A DNA stretch of 64,000 nt from an uncultured Sphingomonadaceae bacterium (GCA_947258815.1 CAMYJW010000021.1:46962-110961); one strand, 5' to 3'; positions 11,624-21,159 are shown, counted from the first letter of the stretch. Notes: generated from the letters alone by a model not told the origin. Numbers and translations: made by a program.

Positions 11624-12873
11624 GCTCACCTGTCTGGCATCCGTTCACGCAACACGGCCTTGAAGAGCCGATCCCGCTGATAGAACGCGCGCAAGGTGCG
11701 ATCCTGCACACTGCCGATGGCCGTCAGATCATAGACGCGATCTCATCGTGGTGGGTCACAACCCACGGCCACTGCAACCCGCGCATCATGGCGGCGATTG
11801 CCGAACAGACCACGCGGCTTGATCAACTGATATTCGCGGGCTGGACGCACGACCCCGCCGAACGGCTGGCGCACGATCTGTGTGCAATGACCCCGCCTGA
11901 ACTGACCCGCGTGTTCTTTTCCGATTCAGGTTCCACTAGCGTTGAAGTCGCGCTCAAAATGGCGCTGGGATTCTGGGCCGCGCACGACCCTGCGCGCCAG
12001 GCGATAATCGTGATGGAACACAGCTATCACGGCGATACCATCGGCGCGATGTCTGTCGGGGAGCGCGGGGTTTTCAATCAGCCATACGAGCCGCTGCTGT
12101 TCGATGTCACCACCGTGCCCTTCCCCGCTTCCGGCGCGCAGCAGCAAACCCTCGACACACTGGAAGCGGCCTGCGCAAGCGGCGCGGCGGCATTTATCGT
12201 CGAACCGCTGGTTCTGGGCGCCGGGGGAATGCTGATGTATTCGGCCGATCTTCTGGCGCAAATGCGCGCAATCTGCGCGCGCCACGGCGTGTTGTTCATC
12301 GCCGATGAGGTAATGACCGGCTGGGGCCGAACCGGCACGCTGCTTGCGTGCGAACAGGCCGAAATATCGCCCGATATCCTGTGTCTTTCCAAAGGGTTGA
12401 CCGGCGGTTCGCTGCCGCTTGCCGTAACCATGGCGAGCGAGCCGGTATTCAAGGCGCATTACAGCACCGACCGGGCAAGAATGTTCTTCCATTCATCCAG
12501 CTACACCGCAAACCCGATTGCCTGCGCCGCGGCCAACGCCAATCTGGCGATCTGGCGCGAAGAGCCGGTGCGCGAACGGATCGCGACACTGATCGGCTGG
12601 CAGACCGCTTTGCTGGAGAGGTTATCTGCGCTTCCCGGCGTGGTGCGCACGCGGCAGGCCGGAACGATCATCGCGTTCGATATCGAGGATCGCGGCGAAT
12701 CGGGCTATCTGTCAGACATCGCGCCGCGCCTGCGCCAGCATTGTCTGGATAAGGACGTGCTGCTGCGCCCGCTGGGCAACACCGTCTATCTCATGCCACC
12801 TTATTGCATCGAGGAAGCCCAACTGGCCCATATCGGCAACGTGCTTGCCGATGGCATTGCCGCAATCGGCTGA
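11620..12873 (+). CDS. bioA: Adenosylmethionine-8-amino-7-oxononanoate aminotransferase
   Basis: 417 residues, a class III PLP aminotransferase. N-terminal VWHPFTQHG and [13 protein letters not shown] are BioA signatures, the PLP-phosphate region is [16 protein letters not shown], and [17 protein letters not shown] holds the cofactor lysine. The start is GTG, overlapping the bioD stop. It converts KAPA to DAPA using SAM as amino donor. It is the last gene of the operon; its stop lies 2 nt from the stop of the convergent virB11. No bioB is present in the window. Confidence 0.96.
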   Translation: MSSPVWHPFTQHGLEEPIPLIERAQGAILHTADGRQIIDAISSWWVTTHGHCNPRIMAAIAEQTTRLDQLIFAGWTHDPAERLAHDLCAMTPPELTRVFFSDSGSTSVEVALKMALGFWAAHDPARQAIIVMEHSYHGDTIGAMSVGERGVFNQPYEPLLFDVTTVPFPASGAQQQTLDTLEAACASGAAAFIVEPLVLGAGGMLMYSADLLAQMRAICARHGVLFIADEVMTGWGRTGTLLACEQAEISPDILCLSKGLTGGSLPLAVTMASEPVFKAHYSTDRARMFFHSSSYTANPIACAAANANLAIWREEPVRERIATLIGWQTALLERLSALPGVVRTRQAGTIIAFDIEDRGESGYLSDIAPRLRQHCLDKDVLLRPLGNTVYLMPPYCIEEAQLAHIGNVLADGIAAIG

Positions 12874-12875
12874 CG

Positions 12876-13925
12876 TCAGAGCAGCGATTTCGCTTCGCTG
12901 AGATCGGAAATGCCGCGTTTGCCGTCGCGCCGGTCGAGCTGGACGACAATGTCGATCACCGATGCGGCATATTCCAGCGTTTCCGCGCGCGTCAGGCCGA
13001 TGTTGGACTGCATCGCCATCAGCGCGATCTGATCCAGCGCCCCGCGCGGGGTGTTGGCGTGAACGGTTGAAAACGAACCGGGATGGCCGGTGTTGATTGC
13101 CCGCAGGAAGCTGACCGTTTCGGTGCCGCGCAGTTCGCCCAGCACGATCCGGTCCGGCCGCAACCGCAGCGCCGCCTGCAACAGATCGTTCGCGGTCACT
13201 TTCGCTTCGCCCAGTTCGCCTTTTACGGCAACCAGCCCGACACCGTTTTGCCCCGGAAGGCGCAGTTCAGGCGTGTCCTCGACCAGAACCACCCGCTCAT
13301 GCGCGGGAATTTCGCGCATCATCGCGTTGAGGAAGGTGGTCTTGCCGGTGGATGTGCCGCCCGAAATCAGGATCGTGCGCCGCCGCCGTATCGCATCACG
13401 CAGGAATGCAATCGGCTGTGCCATGGCATCGGGCATCGGCGGCTCTTCGCGCGGCGCAATCGGCCCGCGATCATAAGCGTCCAGTTCCAGATCAAGCAAG
13501 CGATGACGACGTATCGCCAGTGCCCAGTGGCTGCGGGTTGCAGGCGGGCCGACAAGCTGGATACGCGCCCCGCCCGCGCCGTTCGCGGCAGGCAATGTCG
13601 CGGCCAGCAACGGATGTTCACGATTGATCCCCTGATGGCTGATCCGCGCGACCTGTTCGGCCATGCGCTGGAGCAGCTGATCGGTCATCTCGGGCAGTTC
13701 GATGCGCTGCATTCCGGGTTTTTCGGCGTCTTCGATCCAGATTTCGCCGGGACGGTTGACCAGAATTTCGGTCACGCTGCCGCGATCGAGCCAGCGACGC
13801 AACGGCGCGAGATAGGCATCGAGATACACACTGCGTGCCAGCGGCACGGCGGAGTCCGCCTGTTCCGCCCCCGACCCCGGCTCCGACGCCGACGCCGACG
13901 CAATGCGATGGATGTCTGCACTCAT
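12876..13925 (-). CDS. virB11: VirB11-type secretion ATPase
   Basis: 349 residues, a hexameric P-type traffic ATPase on the cytoplasmic face of a type IV secretion system. Walker A is ILISGGTSTGKTTFLN, the Asp box VLVEDTPELRL, Walker B region ILRPD..VLGELRG, and the His box is TGHPGSFSTVHANTPRGAL. The N-terminal domain includes TEILVNRPGEIWIE. It ends the secretion operon, 21 nt after virB10, with its stop nearly abutting bioA. Confidence 0.93.
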   Translation of the reverse strand: MSADIHRIASASASEPGSGAEQADSAVPLARSVYLDAYLAPLRRWLDRGSVTEILVNRPGEIWIEDAEKPGMQRIELPEMTDQLLQRMAEQVARISHQGINREHPLLAATLPAANGAGGARIQLVGPPATRSHWALAIRRHRLLDLELDAYDRGPIAPREEPPMPDAMAQPIAFLRDAIRRRRTILISGGTSTGKTTFLNAMMREIPAHERVVLVEDTPELRLPGQNGVGLVAVKGELGEAKVTANDLLQAALRLRPDRIVLGELRGTETVSFLRAINTGHPGSFSTVHANTPRGALDQIALMAMQSNIGLTRAETLEYAASVIDIVVQLDRRDGKRGISDLSEAKSLL

Positions 13926-13946
13926 GGTTTCAAATTCCCGAACCGC

Positions 13947-15074
13947 TCAGGAGACTTTGGAAAAGTCCAGATCCTTGGCCGTGAATACGCGAATCGGCTC
14001 CCCCTGACGCACGCGGATGGTCGGGCCAAGCTGTCCGCTCTGGTTGATCGCGGCCGCTGCGGCAGACTGTCCGCCGCCGCCGATTACCACCGCAGCGTTG
14101 CCGCCCAGTGCAGACAGGCCACCCACTACGGAAAGCAGCATCGCCGATCCGAACCGCTCAAAGAAGTGACTGTCGACATCGCCAGCCAGGCCATTCTCAC
14201 CATTAAAGCCCACTGCGGGCGATCCGAGATTGACCGAAACGCCATCGGGCCGGATCAGCCGGGTCCACACGACATAAGCGCGCTTCTGGCCAGCGGAAAG
14301 ACCGGACTTGTACTGGCCGATAAGCCGCGATGAGCGCGGCACCAGCGTGGTTGCGCCATCGAACGATTTGACATCGGTGCTGACCATCGCGCGCACATAG
14401 CCGGGCACGTTGGTATCAATCGCTGTTTCCAGAACCGCGGGGATCAGCGTGCCTTGCGTCACCGTGGTGCGCGGGTCGAAGGTCGCTTCGGCCATCGCTT
14501 TCGATCCGCCGACACCGCCGATGCGCGCGGCAAAATCGGCATTGGAATCACCTTTGCCGTCACCCGCAACGGGTGCGGCGGCCACGGCGGCGGCCACCGG
14601 CAGCCCGCCCGCATCGAACACAACCGTGGGGCTGGCATGCGGATTGGACGCCAGCGCGGGCGAAGCGGCAGTCCCTGGCGGCTTGGCCAGAACCGGCGAA
14701 CGACTGGGCGCGGGCAATACGCGCTTTGGCGCGGCGGCAGGTTTGGCCTCTGCGAGGCGCGGGTTCTTCGCCGGATCATAACCAGGGCTTGCCGGTGCCG
14801 CAGCGGGCGATTGCGCCTGCTGCGAAGCCGCAGCTTGTTCCGTCCCCGGATTGCGCGCGGCGTCCATTGACCAAAGCGTCAGCGCACCGAGCCCGGCGAC
14901 AATCGCCACACCGGCAACAAGGCCCAGTCCTTCGCCGCGTTTGCGCTGAGAAACGGACGGCAGAACATTGCGCGTCGTCAGGTCAATAACCTGCGCGCCC
15001 TCGTCGGCATTGTCGCGCGGATCGTGATCAAGCGACGCGCTGTTGCGTTCGCGAACGTTCGCGTTGGGTGCCAT
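13947..15074 (-). CDS. virB10: VirB10/TrbI-like channel protein
   Basis: 375 residues in the usual VirB10 layout: a cytoplasmic N-tail, one transmembrane helix (GLVAGVAIVAGLGALTLWSM, about residues 50-70), a long Ala/Pro-rich periplasmic linker and a C-terminal TrbI domain with QGTLIPAVLETAI and GSSRLIG-like PRSSRLIGQYKSG. VirB10 spans both membranes and forms the core complex with VirB7 and VirB9. It starts 2 nt after the virB9 stop. No VirB7-like lipoprotein is visible nearby. Confidence 0.92.
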   Translation of the reverse strand: MAPNANVRERNSASLDHDPRDNADEGAQVIDLTTRNVLPSVSQRKRGEGLGLVAGVAIVAGLGALTLWSMDAARNPGTEQAAASQQAQSPAAAPASPGYDPAKNPRLAEAKPAAAPKRVLPAPSRSPVLAKPPGTAASPALASNPHASPTVVFDAGGLPVAAAVAAAPVAGDGKGDSNADFAARIGGVGGSKAMAEATFDPRTTVTQGTLIPAVLETAIDTNVPGYVRAMVSTDVKSFDGATTLVPRSSRLIGQYKSGLSAGQKRAYVVWTRLIRPDGVSVNLGSPAVGFNGENGLAGDVDSHFFERFGSAMLLSVVGGLSALGGNAAVVIGGGGQSAAAAAINQSGQLGPTIRVRQGEPIRVFTAKDLDFSKVS

Positions 15075-15076
15075 GA

Positions 15077-15976
15077 TCAGTTACTCCAGCTCGAAATGGT
15101 TCGATCGGTTCGGCCCTGCCTTGCCAGCGCCCAGCGGGGCTTGAACGACGGGTGCACTTTTTCAAACGTGCGCCACAGGTTCACCCCGGCCTGCATGTCT
15201 TTGGCCACCGAGCCATTCAGATTTTTCAGTGTCGCGCTGGCTTTGCCGTTCCGCAAAACGATCAGCGCGGGCACATCGTCAATTACGATCGTGCTGCCCC
15301 GCACGACGTAGTTGACCGGGCCTTCAACGCCTTCAGCATTACGCACGAGAATCGCCGGGACCGCGCGCTTTTCATCCCAAAGAAGATAGGTCGCATTGCC
15401 ATCGTCATAGATTCGCGCGGGATGCAGTTTGCTATCACCCTTGCGCGCCCAGGCGAAATTGAGCTGCGCCGGATCTGCCGGCTTGACCATGGGATCGTCC
15501 GAAATCGTTTCGCGTTCGGCAACGCTCAGCGCGGCAAGATCGCCAGCGGGCACCGCTTTCGACGCCTTCCTGTCACCCTCCTCAACCTCGTCCGCATATG
15601 TAAACTTAAGCATATACAGCGGCTTGGATCTGGCTGTTGCGATAAGATCGAAGAAGTAGGTTCGCTTGTCGGTCACCACGGTCATATTGGTGCGTGCGCC
15701 AGGTTGCAGCGGTTTGACGAACAACAGGTTGGCACGCTTGTTCGGCGTGATCTGCCACTTCTGCGAATCGCCGACTGCAACATTCTCGATGCTCTCGTTC
15801 TTGGCGAAAGCAACGGTCGCCTGCACGCCGAGCTTGCCATCGATCCGCACCACTTCCTCGGCACTGTATTCGTGCGATACCAGCCGCGAATCGGCCAGCG
15901 CCGGACTCGCTCCGGCGATCAGAGCTGCCAGTGCCGTCGCCCTGAATACAGCTGCAAAAGCCTTGCCGCGCTTCAT
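15077..15976 (-). CDS. virB9: VirB9/TrbG/CagX-like core protein
   Basis: 299 residues with a clear Sec signal peptide (MKRGKAFAAVFRATALAALI, cleaved after SPALA). The body matches VirB9: an N-terminal HNEF-like beta domain, central YADEVEEGD region, and a C-terminal domain with FAWARKGDSKLHPARIYDDG and YVVRGSTIVIDDVPALIVLR. It is an outer-membrane-associated component of the core complex. Its ATG overlaps the VirB6 stop (ATGA). Confidence 0.92.
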   Translation of the reverse strand: MKRGKAFAAVFRATALAALIAGASPALADSRLVSHEYSAEEVVRIDGKLGVQATVAFAKNESIENVAVGDSQKWQITPNKRANLLFVKPLQPGARTNMTVVTDKRTYFFDLIATARSKPLYMLKFTYADEVEEGDRKASKAVPAGDLAALSVAERETISDDPMVKPADPAQLNFAWARKGDSKLHPARIYDDGNATYLLWDEKRAVPAILVRNAEGVEGPVNYVVRGSTIVIDDVPALIVLRNGKASATLKNLNGSVAKDMQAGVNLWRTFEKVHPSFKPRWALARQGRTDRTISSWSN

Positions 15977-17223
15977 CGCTTTATCTCCTTTGCTGCGGGT
16001 CTCGACGCGCCATCGTTCGACGCGCTGCGATAGCGGCTGCCGATGCCACGCGCGCGATTTTGCGTGCGCGCTGCAACAGGCTCCAGCCCACCTCCGCTGA
16101 CCTGCGTGATAACCGTGCGGCGATCCCCGGATCGCCCAGGCTGCGCGGGTTGTCCGGCTCCCGCCACTTCGCCCGCCGACTGATTGGCCGCAACAAGCGG
16201 CGCTCTGCGCGAATCCGATGCCTGTGCCGGGACCAGCGGCGCGACATGCGATGCCGCGTTCGCACCCGCCTGCACCGCGTCAGCAAAATTCGCTGCATGC
16301 CCCGTGTCGGCACCATCGCCCCGCGCAAGGCCAAACACCTGCCAGCCTGAAACCATGGTTCCGGCAACCTTGAGCACCATCACCATCAACGCGACATGAA
16401 CCGCCGCCAGCAGGAACAGCGCCATCGCCCCGCGCCCGCTGATCGGCTCAACACTTTGCGACAACCCGGAAATAACCGGCACCAGCAATTCAAGCGTGAT
16501 CCCGCCCGCCAACACCACGAACAGCGGCGTCAATGCCGTCAGCGCAACACCGCGCACCCAGCCCGCCGTAAGCCCTCTGGTCGGGCCGAACAGCGCAAGG
16601 ATAACAAACACCGGCCCCAGCGCCAGCAGCACCGCCAGCGCAATCCGCGCGGTCAGCAAAACGCCAACCGTGCCCAGCAACAGCAACAGTGCGCCCAGCC
16701 ACATGATATCCGCTGGGCTGAACATGCCCGCCGCGCCGCCAGCCGCCTGCCCCGATCCGCCACCCGAACCACCGCCCGCGCCCGCAGCTCCCTTCGCCAC
16801 TTCGGAAACCTGCCCGATAGCGGCGAACACGATATCGATCCGGTCAGCAAAAATCTGTGTGGCCGAACCTTTCGCGCCGGTCAGCACCGATGCGATCCAG
16901 TCCGGCCCGCCAATCGCCAGATTCCAGAACACGCTTTGATAAGCGACCCAGCTTGTCGCAAATGTCAGCACCAGGCCGAATGTCAGCATGCGCGGCGTCA
17001 GCGCCGAAATGCCCAGCCGCGATCGCCCCGTCAGCAGCGAAACCGCGAAAAACGCGATATACAGTGTCAGCAGGATCGTCAGCACCGGTGCCATCGCGCC
17101 ATCGACGCCGAACAGCCGGTTGAAGGCGGCGGCCGTCGTCTCACCGGCCACGCAATCGACCGCGCGCAGCGAAGGTGCGACACCCGCGGATGCCCCTTCG
17201 ATAAGTTGCGCGCAATCGCTCAC
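15973..17223 (-). CDS. virB6: VirB6/TrbL-like inner membrane protein
   Basis: About 416 residues starting at a GTG that overlaps the virB4 stop (GTGA); an upstream in-frame ATG lies inside virB4 and is less likely. Six or so hydrophobic helices run from residue 45 to 300, the TrbL/VirB6 pattern, with a Gly/Ala-rich loop (AAGAGGGSGGGSGQAAGGAA) in the middle. The last 110 residues are polar and probably cytoplasmic. VirB6 forms the inner-membrane gate for substrate transfer. Confidence 0.88.
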   Translation of the reverse strand: MSDCAQLIEGASAGVAPSLRAVDCVAGETTAAAFNRLFGVDGAMAPVLTILLTLYIAFFAVSLLTGRSRLGISALTPRMLTFGLVLTFATSWVAYQSVFWNLAIGGPDWIASVLTGAKGSATQIFADRIDIVFAAIGQVSEVAKGAAGAGGGSGGGSGQAAGGAAGMFSPADIMWLGALLLLLGTVGVLLTARIALAVLLALGPVFVILALFGPTRGLTAGWVRGVALTALTPLFVVLAGGITLELLVPVISGLSQSVEPISGRGAMALFLLAAVHVALMVMVLKVAGTMVSGWQVFGLARGDGADTGHAANFADAVQAGANAASHVAPLVPAQASDSRRAPLVAANQSAGEVAGAGQPAQPGRSGDRRTVITQVSGGGLEPVAARTQNRARGIGSRYRSASNDGASRPAAKEIKR

Positions 17224-19658
17224 TCGGCGGCCTCGGTCCACAACGGATCGGCATCGCCCACTTCATCGGCATCGTCACCGGGCCACATTTCGCCGGTCAG
17301 CGCCGGATACCATGCAGCCGGCGCATCGCCATAGCGTTCGCGCAAGTGATCAAGCTTGCGCGCGGTTGATTCGCGGCCTGAAAGCACGGTCAGCACCTCG
17401 GGCATTCCCGACAGATCGAGCCGGACGACCACACTTGCATCGGACTGGCGTATCAGGAAACAGCGGCTGCTGGCAGGCAAGGTGCGGATCACGTCAAGCT
17501 CATGTTCGGTCAGCCCGAAACCGGCGCAATAATCTTCCGCCCGCGCCCGCGCGTTGGGCATGAACACCAGCGTTGCAGTCTGTTCGACCAGCGCGGTCGC
17601 GATCCGGCTGTCCAGCGCATCGCGCGCGGATTGCGTTGCAAAACCCACGATGCCGTTACGTTTTCTGAGCGTTTTAAGCCAATCGCGAATGCGCGCGGCA
17701 AACACTTCATCGTCCAGCGCTTTCCAGCCCTCGTCGATCAGGATCATCGTCGGCTCACCATCGAGACGCTCATCGATGCGGTGAAACAGATACATCATCA
17801 CCGGCGTGCGCAACCGCGGATTTTCAAGCAGCGCGGTCATATCGAAGCCCAGCTTGCGCGCGCTCATATCCAGCTTGTCTTCGGCATTGTCGAACAGCCA
17901 GCCATGCTCACCCTGTTCGATCCATGCATCGAGCCTGCTGGCCAGATCGCCCGGCTCTGGCCGACGCGCACCTGCCAGCAGTTCGCGGAAATGGCGCAAA
18001 CGGCGCAGCGATGCATCGTTGGCATAAGCCGCATCGACCGCCGCGGAAATCAGGGCGAGTTCTTCAGGCCCGGTCGCTTCCAGCAACACACCCAGCCAGT
18101 CACGCAGGAACGCGCGGTTGGTTGCCGTATCGGGCAGCGCCAGCGGATTGAAGCCGCTGGGGTGGCCGGCAGCAATGCGGCTGTAGGTTCCGCCGATACC
18201 GCGCAGGAAAATCTCGGCCCCGCGATCCTTGTCGAACAGGATTGTGCGTGGCGCGTATTTCTGGGCCTGCGCAGCCAGAAAATTCATCACCACGGTCTTG
18301 CCCGAACCGGACGGCCCGATCACCGAAAAGTTGCCCAGATCGCCCTGATGGAAATTGAAGAAAAACGGGGTCGAGCTGGTGGTGGAAAGCAGCGTTACCG
18401 CTTCGCCCCAGTGATTGTCTGCCGCCTGCCCGATGGCAAACCCGTGCAGGCTGCCCAGGCACGCCATGTTGCCGCTGGAAATCAGCGCGCGGCGCACCAG
18501 AAAACTTTCATTGCCGGGAAACTGCCCCCAGAAACATGGCTCAAGATTGGTGTCTTCGCGCACCGCCACTGCGCCAACATCAGCCAGAGCAGCAGCGCAC
18601 GCCGCCGTTGCTTCGTCCAGCCTGTCCAGCGTGTCTGCGCGCACCAGAACCGACAGGTGGTGATCGCCAAAGCCGACCGAGCCCATTCCCAGCGAATCGC
18701 GCGCCGCCATCATCTCGCGGCGCTCCGCCATCGCTTCCTCGTCCGCCGATTTGAGGCGCCGAATGGCAAGATCAATCCGCTCGCGCGCGACCTGACGATC
18801 AGCCGGAGCATAACTTTCTGCCAGCATCAGCTCACACGGGAGGCGCAGCAATGCATCGGTCAGCCCCGGTGCGGTGGTATCGGGATAGTCCTTGAGGCTG
18901 ACGATCGAGGAAAAATCCGCGCCTTGCGGGCCGCGTGTTTCCAGCGCATCGAGTCCGAAACTGACACGCTTGTAGGGCACCATGCGGCCGATATCAGTGC
19001 CTTCCGCAGGCCGACGCACGGGCCGCATTTCGCCATTGTAAAGCGCCGAAATCAGTTCCAGCACTTCTGAACAACGCCCGGCGCCGGTTTCATAATCGCC
19101 CAGCAGACGCGCACCATAGGCACCCAGCGATGCAACCAGCGCGCTGGCCGCCGCGCGCAGCGCGCGCACATCGGCGGGATCGGCATCAGCCACATCCTTG
19201 CCGCCGCGTTTGAGCATGCGCGAAAGCTTTTCGGGCCAGCCCGCCTTGCCGCGCGCGGGACGGCGCACCAGCGTGATGAACTGGTCATTCACATAAAGCG
19301 CGCCCGACCCGGTTTTTTCGCGCCAGCGCGCATCGATATGTGCGCACAGCGGATCGTCAAACTGTCCGTCCAGCTCAAGCTCGACACGGCGACGGATCAC
19401 ATGGTGATACAGCACGAAACGCGCATCGAGCGAGGATCGCAGCAAAACTTCGCGCGCTGCCGCATGGGCATTCAGTTCGTCGGTATCGGCCGTTTCGAAA
19501 GCCAGCCCCGGCACCATCAGCGAGATCATCACCGATCCATCGCGCAACAGCACGACATTATCGTCAACCAGCGCCAGATAAGGCAGGCGATCGCCCGCGA
19601 GGACTTCCTTGCTGCCCCAACTGCCGAGCGTGGCCTTGCGCGAATCTCCAGAGCCCAT
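17220..19658 (-). CDS. virB4: VirB4/TrbE-type secretion ATPase
   Basis: 812 residues from ATG 19658, chosen because GGAGG lies 7 nt upstream and this start falls just after virB3; the frame is open 30 codons further into virB3. The N-terminal half is the CagE/TrbE/VirB domain. The C-terminal ATPase has Walker A VIGPSGSGKTVVMNF and Walker B MILIDEGWKALDDE. VirB4 energises pilus assembly and substrate transfer at the inner membrane. Confidence 0.93.
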   Translation of the reverse strand: MGSGDSRKATLGSWGSKEVLAGDRLPYLALVDDNVVLLRDGSVMISLMVPGLAFETADTDELNAHAAAREVLLRSSLDARFVLYHHVIRRRVELELDGQFDDPLCAHIDARWREKTGSGALYVNDQFITLVRRPARGKAGWPEKLSRMLKRGGKDVADADPADVRALRAAASALVASLGAYGARLLGDYETGAGRCSEVLELISALYNGEMRPVRRPAEGTDIGRMVPYKRVSFGLDALETRGPQGADFSSIVSLKDYPDTTAPGLTDALLRLPCELMLAESYAPADRQVARERIDLAIRRLKSADEEAMAERREMMAARDSLGMGSVGFGDHHLSVLVRADTLDRLDEATAACAAALADVGAVAVREDTNLEPCFWGQFPGNESFLVRRALISSGNMACLGSLHGFAIGQAADNHWGEAVTLLSTTSSTPFFFNFHQGDLGNFSVIGPSGSGKTVVMNFLAAQAQKYAPRTILFDKDRGAEIFLRGIGGTYSRIAAGHPSGFNPLALPDTATNRAFLRDWLGVLLEATGPEELALISAAVDAAYANDASLRRLRHFRELLAGARRPEPGDLASRLDAWIEQGEHGWLFDNAEDKLDMSARKLGFDMTALLENPRLRTPVMMYLFHRIDERLDGEPTMILIDEGWKALDDEVFAARIRDWLKTLRKRNGIVGFATQSARDALDSRIATALVEQTATLVFMPNARARAEDYCAGFGLTEHELDVIRTLPASSRCFLIRQSDASVVVRLDLSGMPEVLTVLSGRESTARKLDHLRERYGDAPAAWYPALTGEMWPGDDADEVGDADPLWTEAAE

Positions 19659-19672
19659 CTTCGACGCCTCCT

Positions 19673-19960
19673 TCAGGCCGCGTAACTGTTGCAGCCCCAG
19701 CGCTGCCAGTTTCTGACGCGCGGACACTTGCTGACTTTGGTGATCCACAGATCAAAAACCCGCGGTTCGCGCAGACAGGCGAGATAGCCGATGCCATGCA
19801 TGATCAGTGCGGCAGGGAGCGCCCAGAAGCTTTTCGTAATCAGAAAAACCTCGGTCGTGACCGCAGCGTTGATGATGAAATAGCTGTAGGTAACGCCCGC
19901 AAACATCTGCGGCCGGGTCAGGCCGCGATGGACCGGAAAACGGACAAGGCCCTGCGCCAT
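19673..19960 (-). CDS. virB3: VirB3-like inner membrane protein
   Basis: 95 residues starting at ATG 19960, 4 nt after the virB2 stop. It has the VirB3 pattern: a short N-terminus with FPVHRGLTRPQMFAGVTYS, two close hydrophobic helices (YFIINAAVTTEVF and ALPAALIMHGIGYLACL), then a cytoplasmic tail (REPRVFDLWITKVSKCPRVRN). VirB3 works with VirB4 in pilus assembly. In some systems it is fused to VirB4; here it is separate. Confidence 0.9.
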   Translation of the reverse strand: MAQGLVRFPVHRGLTRPQMFAGVTYSYFIINAAVTTEVFLITKSFWALPAALIMHGIGYLACLREPRVFDLWITKVSKCPRVRNWQRWGCNSYAA

Positions 19961-19964
19961 GCGC

Positions 19965-20294
19965 TTAACCAACCGCGGCGGACTGAATGCCCGATACGAT
20001 CGCCCCGGCGCCAAACAGAATGAAACAGCCGACAATCACTGTCGCGCCGAACCGCCAGTTCATCCGGCCGGTCAGCATCATGAAGCCAACCGCGGCGACC
20101 GCCATAACGGCCACGGCAGTCGCAACGTTGCCAAGCAACGTGCCCTGAAGCCAGCCCAGCGCGGCAACAATCGGGCCGCTTCCGGCGGGACCGCCGGCTG
20201 CCTGAGCATGCGCAGCCCCCGGAACGACACACAGCAGCAAGACCGGTAACAATCCGGCCAAACGCCCATAAATCCTGTTATTCAAGCGAATCAT
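19965..20294 (-). CDS. virB2: VirB2/TrbC-like pilin
   Basis: 109 residues with a long signal peptide ending in PGAAHAQ, then a short mature protein of two hydrophobic helices (GNVATAVAVMAVAAVGFMML and VIVGCFILFGAGAIVSG). This is the standard TrbC/VirB2 pilin plan. ATG 20294 has AGGAGG 5 nt upstream; a GTG one codon earlier is also open. It is the first gene of the virB operon, so its promoter should lie in 20298-20609. Confidence 0.9.
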   Translation of the reverse strand: MIRLNNRIYGRLAGLLPVLLLCVVPGAAHAQAAGGPAGSGPIVAALGWLQGTLLGNVATAVAVMAVAAVGFMMLTGRMNWRFGATVIVGCFILFGAGAIVSGIQSAAVG

Positions 20295-20297
20295 CAC

Positions 20298-20609
20298 GCC
20301 CTCCTGAAGGGCGGGATATGCTACTTAAATGACAGGTCTGTGACGATGCGCGGACCGCGCCGTTGTGACGGCAGTATGGCTATTTTTCGATAACCGCTGA
20401 ACTGCGGCACGACGACCCTTCAACGCCCGATCAGCCCGGCAAGATGCAACATGCCGGAAACCGGCTGAATTCTGCATGTGCAATCCGCCATGCAGAACCC
20501 TATCGGCACAACCGAGCAAAACCGGATCGGAAAATGCGTTAAGCCCGCGCGGCGCATCAGCGTTGCTTTTCCGTTCGCGTCAGCTTGAACGGAAAACGCT
20601 CTAATCGCC
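20298..20609. other. 312-nt gap upstream of virB2
   Basis: No gene seen. It must hold the virB operon promoter, read leftwards, and the 3' region of the TPR gene. Its right end contains one copy of an 85-bp dispersed element described separately. Confidence 0.5.
20522..20604 (+). repeat. Dispersed palindromic repeat, copy A
   Basis: About 83 bp with three matches in this window. The core reads AGCGTTGCTTTTCCGTTC, then GCGTCAGCTT, then GAACGGAAAACGCTCTAA, so the arms TTTTCCGTTC and GAACGGAAAA form a hairpin. The conserved flank GCGCGGCGCAT precedes the core. It lies between two leftward genes. The arms plus T-rich tract resemble a terminator, but the wide conserved flank suggests a REP-like mobile or structural element. 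Confidence 0.75.
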
Positions 20610-20987
20610 TTAATCGCGCATGACGTGAGCAGTGCTCTTGATCAGCGCCTGATATGCCTTGCGCGCTGCCTTGCGCGAATCCATCCACCGGCCATCGGCC
20701 AGTTCAAGTTCGTATCGCGTGTCGCTGTTCATCGCCGTGCGATAATGCGAAAGTGCTTTTTCGGTCATCCCGACCCGCGCATAGGCATTGCCCAGATTGA
20801 TAAGGGCAGCCGGATCTTGCGACGCGACCGATTCGTTCGCCTCGATTTTCGCGATAGCACCATGCGCATCGCCGGCGCGAAGCTCTTCATACCCGGCTTC
20901 CACCCGATCAACCGGCTCATTATCGTGCGCGAGTGAGATTGCCGACTGGGCAACCAGCGCTGAGATCAGAATCGTCGTTGCGGACAT
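20610..20987 (-). CDS. Exported tetratricopeptide-repeat protein
   Basis: About 125 residues from ATG 20987 (GGGAG just upstream). An N-terminal hydrophobic stretch (TTILISALVAQSAISLA) is a probable signal peptide. Residues 30-95 hold two TPR-like helical hairpins (AGYEELRAGDAHGAIAKIEA and PAALINLGNAYARVGMTEKA). It is divergent from the lipoprotein/TonB-receptor operon, and the 300-nt region between them contains two Pho-box-like sites, so it could also respond to phosphate. Confidence 0.75.
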   Translation of the reverse strand: MSATTILISALVAQSAISLAHDNEPVDRVEAGYEELRAGDAHGAIAKIEANESVASQDPAALINLGNAYARVGMTEKALSHYRTAMNSDTRYELELADGRWMDSRKAARKAYQALIKSTAHVMRD

Positions 20988-21066
20988 AGCAATTCTCCCG
21001 TTTATCTGGTTCTTGATAGTGGCAAGCTTCCGGCAAACCGGATCGAAATGCAAGAAAATGACCGAA

Positions 21067-21084
21067 CTGTCATAAAACTGTAAT
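21067..21084 (+). promoter_or_regulatory. Pho box (PhoB binding site), near consensus
   Basis: CTGTCATAAAACTGTAAT matches the PhoB consensus of two 7-bp CTGTCAT half-sites separated by 4 A/T bases, with one mismatch (CTGTAAT for CTGTCAT). It points towards the lipoprotein and TonB-receptor genes and lies 228 nt before the lipoprotein start, with the TPR gene 80 nt away on the other side. Confidence 0.7.
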
Positions 21085-21159
21085 TTTCGCCGGATTCGCG
21101 GAGAATTCGGCGAGTCATCGCGGCGCTTGTCACATGTTACGGGTTCACTCGTCGATGGA

